This document shows, in pieces, positions 6,428 through 9,477 of a DNA stretch of 9,477 bases. The translations under genes were made by a program, and so were the position numbers. Source of the stretch: Propionibacteriaceae bacterium (GTDB taxonomy: Bacteria > Actinomycetota > Actinomycetes > Propionibacteriales > Propionibacteriaceae); assembly GCA_020438595.1 (NCBI GenBank), contig JAGQUI010000080.1, forward strand, positions 1 through 9,477. Direction: 5' to 3'. The number at the start of each line of letters is the position of its first letter. Position 1 is the first letter of the stretch. The notes under the pieces are model-generated. The model was not told the origin of the DNA and made no database searches. It saw nothing but the letters and a program-made list of their open reading frames with translations.

Positions 6428-6462
6428 GCGGTAAGTGCCACCCCCGTCCGGAAGGAACGCGA

Positions 6463-7766
6463 ATGCGCAGGTTCAGTCTGGCCAGGCTCCGGTTGTGGTG
6501 GGAGCGGGCCTTCTGGGTGATCCCGCTGGCCGGAGTGATCCTCGGCATCAGCCTGCGGAACGCTGTCGCCGAGCTGGACGAATCCGCGAGGCTCCTGCCG
6601 GGACGCCTGCAGGAGTCCATCTCCGCGTCCTCCGCCGGCCAGCTCCTCGGAGCGATCGGGGGCGGGATGATCACCTTCACCCGCCTCGTCTTCTCCTTCG
6701 TCGTGCTGATCCTGCAGTTCGGCTCCAGCCAGTACTCGCCGCGCACCGTGTCCTACTTCCTGCGCGCCCGCTCGACCCAGTACATCCTCGCCGTGTTCCT
6801 GGGCACCACGACCTTCTGCTTCATGGGGCTGCTGGGCATCGGTTCGGGAGGGCAGGCGGACTTCACGCCGGTCCTCACGGTGGCCGTCGCCGTGCTGTTG
6901 CTGTTGGCGAGCCTGGTGGCCTTCATCGTCCTGCTGCAGTCCGTCGGCGGGAGGGTTCGGGTGGACGCGGTCCTGACCGCCATGGGCGCCCAGGCCCGGA
7001 GGCAGCTCACCCGGCGCCTGATCGCGCCCCGGCACGCCGAGTTGTCCGAGTTGGAGCCGGCGGGCGCGACCGTGGCAGGCTGGTCCGCAGCCGGGTCACC
7101 GGGCAGGTCGTCGCCATCGACCCCCGGCGACTGCTCCGGCTCGCCCGGCGCCACCGATTGACCATCACACTGCTCATCCAGGTCGGCGACTCGGTCACGA
7201 TGAGGTCCCCGCTGATGCGGGTTCAGGGCGAGGGTGGCACCTCGTCCCGGCGCCGGCTGTCCCTGGCACTGCGGCGCGGGGTGATCGTCGACAAGGAGCG
7301 CTCGCTGCGCTACGACCCGTTCTACGCCCTCCGGCTCCTCGCGGACGTGGCCATCCGGGCACTGTCGCCCGGCATCAACGACCCCACCACTGCGGTGCGA
7401 GCCCTCGACGAGATCGAAGGGGTGCTCCGGGTCGCGGCCGCCCAACCCCTCGGCACGCGGCGTCTGCGGGAGGGCCGCGCGGAAGTCGTGATCAGGGCAC
7501 CGGCCTGGCCCGATGTGGTCACGCTGGCCCTGCTCGAGGTCATCCTGTGCGGGTCCGGCCAGCCCCAGGTAACCCGGCGGCTCGTGGCGCTGGTCGATGA
7601 CCTGGTCTCCGACCTCAGTGATGCCCGTGACGCCCCGCTCCTCGAACTCCGCGCGGAGCTCCTCGCGCGGATCGATGCCCACGAACTCGGGGAGCACTTC
7701 ACCGGGATCGCGAAACGCGGCGACCGGCAGGGGCTCGGCGGCACGGTCGCCCACGCCGCCGGCTGA
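6463..7766 (+). pseudogene. DUF2254 family membrane protein, frameshifted
   Basis: The gene starts at ATG 6463 with AAGGA 6 nt upstream. The first frame (to TGA 7161) has four membrane segments at about 15-33, 60-86, 104-125 and 136-160 and the family motif QFGSSQYSPRTVSYFLR (86-102). From about 7070-7090 the protein continues in another frame: RVTGQVVAIDPRRLLRLA, QVGDSVTMRSPL, then RALSPGINDPTTAVRALDEI, typical of the cytoplasmic C-terminal part of DUF2254 proteins, ending at 7766. One extra base near 7077 would join the two as ATVARLVRSRVTGQVV. The function of DUF2254 is not established. It begins 36 nt after the tRNA-like segment. It is either a real broken gene or a sequencing indel. Confidence 0.85.
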
Positions 7767-7788
7767 ACGGTGTGTCGCGGGCGACGGG

Positions 7789-8097
7789 TCAGATCGCGCC
7801 GGTGAGCACGGCGATGAGAAGTCCGACCAACGTGACGGCGATGAGGATGAGGCCTGCGGCGGCGGCCCCGCGGGCCTCGCTCCTGCGCAGCGCAAGGACA
7901 CCGACGATGACTGTGGCCAGGGCGAGGCCGCCGACGAGGACGAGGATGAAGGCGCTGATCGCGAGCACGGCCTTCCCGGTTGCGGCGGATGCGACCAAGA
8001 CGCCCCAGACGGTGACCCAGGCGGTGGCGATGCCCAGGCCGAGCGCGGTGTAGGCGAGGCCCCGGCCGGTCGGCCGGCTGACGGTGGAACCGCTCAT
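7789..8097 (-). CDS. Small three-helix membrane protein
   Basis: This 102-residue protein has hydrophobic segments at about 14-35, 44-70 and 78-100, a short polar N-terminus (SGSTVSRPTGRG) and one basic loop (ALRRSEARG) before the last helix. The loop followed by a Gly/Ala-rich helix recalls DUF4190-like proteins, but I cannot assign it. The ATG at 8097 is favoured by a GGAG 9 nt upstream; the ATG at 8112 has none. It is divergent from the DUF4190-like gene and converges on the DUF2254 gene with 22 nt between stops. Confidence 0.65.
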   Translation of the reverse strand: MSGSTVSRPTGRGLAYTALGLGIATAWVTVWGVLVASAATGKAVLAISAFILVLVGGLALATVIVGVLALRRSEARGAAAAGLILIAVTLVGLLIAVLTGAI

Positions 8098-8159
8098 TGC
8101 AGTGGACTCCATTCAGCGATGTGGGCGAAGTCCCGGTGCCCGTCGGTCCTTTCGGCGGG

Positions 8160-8173
8160 TCCGGTGCACCGGA
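8160..8173. promoter_or_regulatory. 14-bp perfect palindrome in a divergent intergenic region
   Basis: TCCGGTGCACCGGA is its own reverse complement. It lies between the start codons of the two divergent small membrane genes, a place suited to a shared operator. No regulator is identified. Confidence 0.35.
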
Positions 8174-8268
8174 ACAACACCATTCTGAACCTCCGGATCG
8201 GCCCGCTGGCACGATAGTCGGACCGACGTCGATGGCCGATAGTACGTTCCCCTGCGAAGCCGCCGGGA

Positions 8269-8274
8269 TAGGTT
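8269..8274 (+). promoter_or_regulatory. Putative -10 box of a leaderless transcript
   Basis: TAGGTT is followed by exactly 6 nt and ATG 8281, the same spacing as upstream of the 91-residue gene. No strong ribosome site is seen, so leaderless initiation fits. A -35 box is not clear. Confidence 0.35.
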
Positions 8275-8280
8275 GGCCGT

Positions 8281-8556
8281 ATGAGCAACCCCCGACCGGT
8301 CGCGAACGAGGCGACCCCACCGGCGGCCGATCGCACGAATGTCTTCGCCATCCTGGCCATCGTCACGGTGTGGTTCACCGGCATCCTCGGACTGGTCTTC
8401 GGCTACATCGCGCTGTCCCAGATCAAGCGCACCGGCGAACGTGGCGCAGGCATGGCCAAGGCTGCGGTGGTGATCGGCTGGATCGCTGTCGCCATCGCGC
8501 TCGCCATGGTGCTCATGCTCGTCGTTGCGGGCGGTATCTACATCACGAGGAGCTGA
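8281..8556 (+). CDS. DUF4190 domain-like membrane protein
   Basis: This 91-residue protein has a Pro/Ala-rich hydrophilic N-terminus (1-20), a helix at about 21-46 (FAILAIVTVWFTGILGLVFGYIAL), the loop SQIKRTGERGAGMAKA (46-61) and a second helix at about 60-87. Helix, IAL-x-QIKRTGxRG loop, then a Gly/Ala-rich helix is the DUF4190 signature. Such proteins are small actinobacterial membrane proteins without an established function. It is the first gene after a 183-nt divergent region and is followed 107 nt later by the PadR gene. Confidence 0.75.
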   Translation: MSNPRPVANEATPPAADRTNVFAILAIVTVWFTGILGLVFGYIALSQIKRTGERGAGMAKAAVVIGWIAVAIALAMVLMLVVAGGIYITRS

Positions 8557-8611
8557 CCCGCCGACCGCGTCGCGCCCGAGCCGGGACGTACCCAGCCTGC
8601 ATCCGCACTAT

Positions 8612-8641
8612 TCACTGTTACTATGTACCAGTAGTCAGTGA
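8612..8641. promoter_or_regulatory. PadR operator/promoter candidate
   Basis: TCACTG (8612-8617) pairs with CAGTGA (8636-8641), and inside it TACT (8619-8622) with AGTA (8630-8633), with nearly the same centre. TACTAT (8619-8624) also fits a -10 box, so a bound repressor would block the promoter. The site lies 22 nt upstream of the PadR start, which suggests autoregulation of the operon. Confidence 0.5.
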
Positions 8642-8663
8642 CGCTGAGTAGTTGGGGGTTGCG

Positions 8664-8993
8664 GTGGGCAAGCAGATGACCGAGCTGCTCAAGGGCACCC
8701 TGGAGGGCATCGTGCTCGCCTTCCTCGCCGCCCGGCCGGCGTACGGCTACGAGATCACCGCGTGGCTGCGCGAGCAGGGCTTCGCCGACATCGCGGAGGG
8801 CACGGTCTACGCACTGCTGGTCAGGATCGAGCAGCGCGGGCTCGTGGACGTGGAGAAGGTCCCCTCGGAGAAGGGGCCGCCACGCAAGGTGTACACGCTC
8901 AACGCCCGGGGTCGCAGCGACCTCGCGGAGTTCTGGACGACATGGGGCTTCCTCGCCGAACGGCTGGAGCAGCTCCGGGGAGAGGATCGATAG
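8664..8993 (+). CDS. PadR family transcriptional regulator
   Basis: This 109-residue protein has the PadR winged-helix domain nearly end to end: LLKGTLEGIVLAFLA (8-22), YGYEI (27-31), the recognition-helix region GTVYALLVRIEQRGLV (46-61) and the wing GPPRKVYTLN (71-80), then a dimerisation helix (SDLAEFWTTWGFLAERLEQL). PadR proteins repress neighbouring genes, often drug-efflux or membrane-stress systems, and release on ligand binding. I start at GTG 8664 because MGKQMTELLKG is the usual beginning of this subgroup; the TTG at 8652 would add four residues. The TAG stop shares its last base with the GTG of the DUF1048 gene, so the two are co-translated. An inverted repeat upstream suggests self-repression. 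Confidence 0.92.
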   Translation: MGKQMTELLKGTLEGIVLAFLAARPAYGYEITAWLREQGFADIAEGTVYALLVRIEQRGLVDVEKVPSEKGPPRKVYTLNARGRSDLAEFWTTWGFLAERLEQLRGEDR

Positions 8994-9357
8994 TGGCTGC
9001 GAAGTGGCTCGAGCTGGTCACCGGCTCGCTGGCGGAGAAGAAGCGGTACCGGGAGTACAAGGCCCGTCTCGAGGCCCTGCCGGAGTCGTACGCGAGTTCC
9101 GCGAAGGCGTTCCAGCGGTACTTCATGTACTACGCGGGCGTCGTGGACGGCGAGACCACCCTGCAGATGATGAGCGACTTCACCGACCTGTGGGAGCGCG
9201 CGGCCGCCGACGGGACGCCCTTGCGCGAGATCGTCGGCGACGACCCGGTGGAGTTCGCGGAGGCGTTCGCGCAGGCCTACGCAAGCAGTGGATCGACAAG
9301 GAGCGGGCCCGCCTCGTCCGGGCGATCGAGGACGCCGACCGGGGGGAGCCGCTGTGA
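8993..9357 (+). pseudogene. DUF1048 protein, frameshifted near its 3' end
   Basis: The frame starts at GTG 8993, overlapping the PadR stop by one base (TAGTG), and reads AAKWLELVTGSLAEKKRYRE, then AFQRYFMYYAG and FTDLWERAAADG, a helical protein of the DUF1048 type commonly found between PadR regulators and ABC transporters. After about 9280 (AFAQAYA) the expected ending KQWIDKERARLVRAIEDA appears in another frame and stops at 9357. Adding one G to give TAC GGC AAG restores one protein of about 121 residues. As written, the first frame runs on without a stop to the window end. The precise role of DUF1048 proteins is not established. The stop overlaps the next start (GTGA). Confidence 0.8.
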
Positions 9358-9477
9358 CGATCGAGGTGCGTGGCCTGGCCAAGGCCCACGGCGATCTCGA
9401 GGTGCTCCGGGGGTTTGCCGTCGCCACCCGGCCCGCCGACGCGCGGACGCCCTTTGCCGGCTAGCCCGACGTCCCCG
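9354..9477 (+). pseudogene. ABC transporter ATP-binding protein, N-terminal fragment
   Basis: GTG 9354 overlaps the DUF1048 stop as GTGA. The first residues, TIEVRGLAKAHGDLEVLRG, are the standard beginning of an ABC ATPase, ahead of the RPGE and Walker A region. The following bases then depart from the family: FAVATRPADARTPFAG and a TAG at 9462-9464, where something like a GEVFALLGPNGAGKT segment is expected. No Walker A is seen before the window ends. In intact operons of this kind the ATPase and a permease form an efflux pump controlled by PadR. Here the gene is either truncated by mutation or the sequence at this end is poor. Confidence 0.6.

Noticed and set aside
6361..7035. Long minus-strand open frame over the attachment site and DUF2254
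   Set aside because: It is antisense to a gene with clear family motifs, and its Gln/Asp/Gly-rich composition is typical of antisense frames in GC-rich genes.
6753..7901. 382-codon minus-strand open frame
   Set aside because: Shadow of DUF2254; Pro/Arg/Asp-rich with no family features.

Overview
This window is high-GC DNA from an actinomycete. Evidence for this: GTG starts are frequent, Shine-Dalgarno boxes are GGAG/AGGAGG-like, and two genes have a TANNNT box exactly 6 nt before ATG, as in leaderless actinobacterial promoters. I cannot name the genus. It falls into two parts that meet at about 6400-6430.

Left part (1-6430) reads as the right end of an integrated element. A tyrosine recombinase (4975-6231, minus strand) points away from a fragment matching the 3' end of a tRNA-Arg-type gene (6404-6427). 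That fragment is the expected duplicated end of an element integrated into a tRNA; the intact tRNA would lie outside the window to the left. Between them are three tandem 11-bp CGGGCCC repeats and a TATGCAC direct repeat. The rest of the left part is accessory cargo. It holds a stop codon of an upstream gene coupled to a 141-residue gene, then a minus-strand run of four small genes (3158 down to 528) that includes a tetratricopeptide-like protein. Two plus-strand membrane proteins follow, then a WapI-family-like immunity protein. At least one member, possibly two, looks like an immunity protein of polymorphic toxin systems, and no toxin is visible, so this may be an orphan immunity cluster.

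Right part (6430-9477) looks like host chromosome, with stricter G/C use at third codon positions: 3 of the first 39 codons end in A/T in the DUF2254 gene, against 13 of 39 in the WapI-like gene. It carries a frameshifted DUF2254 membrane protein, two divergent small membrane proteins (one DUF4190-like), and the start of a PadR - DUF1048 - ABC ATPase operon. The last two genes are frameshifted or corrupted.

A theme across both halves is frame breakage. Six places show a sensible protein switching frame, almost always as if one base were missing. Whether these are sequencing/assembly indels or real decay decides how many genes here are alive.
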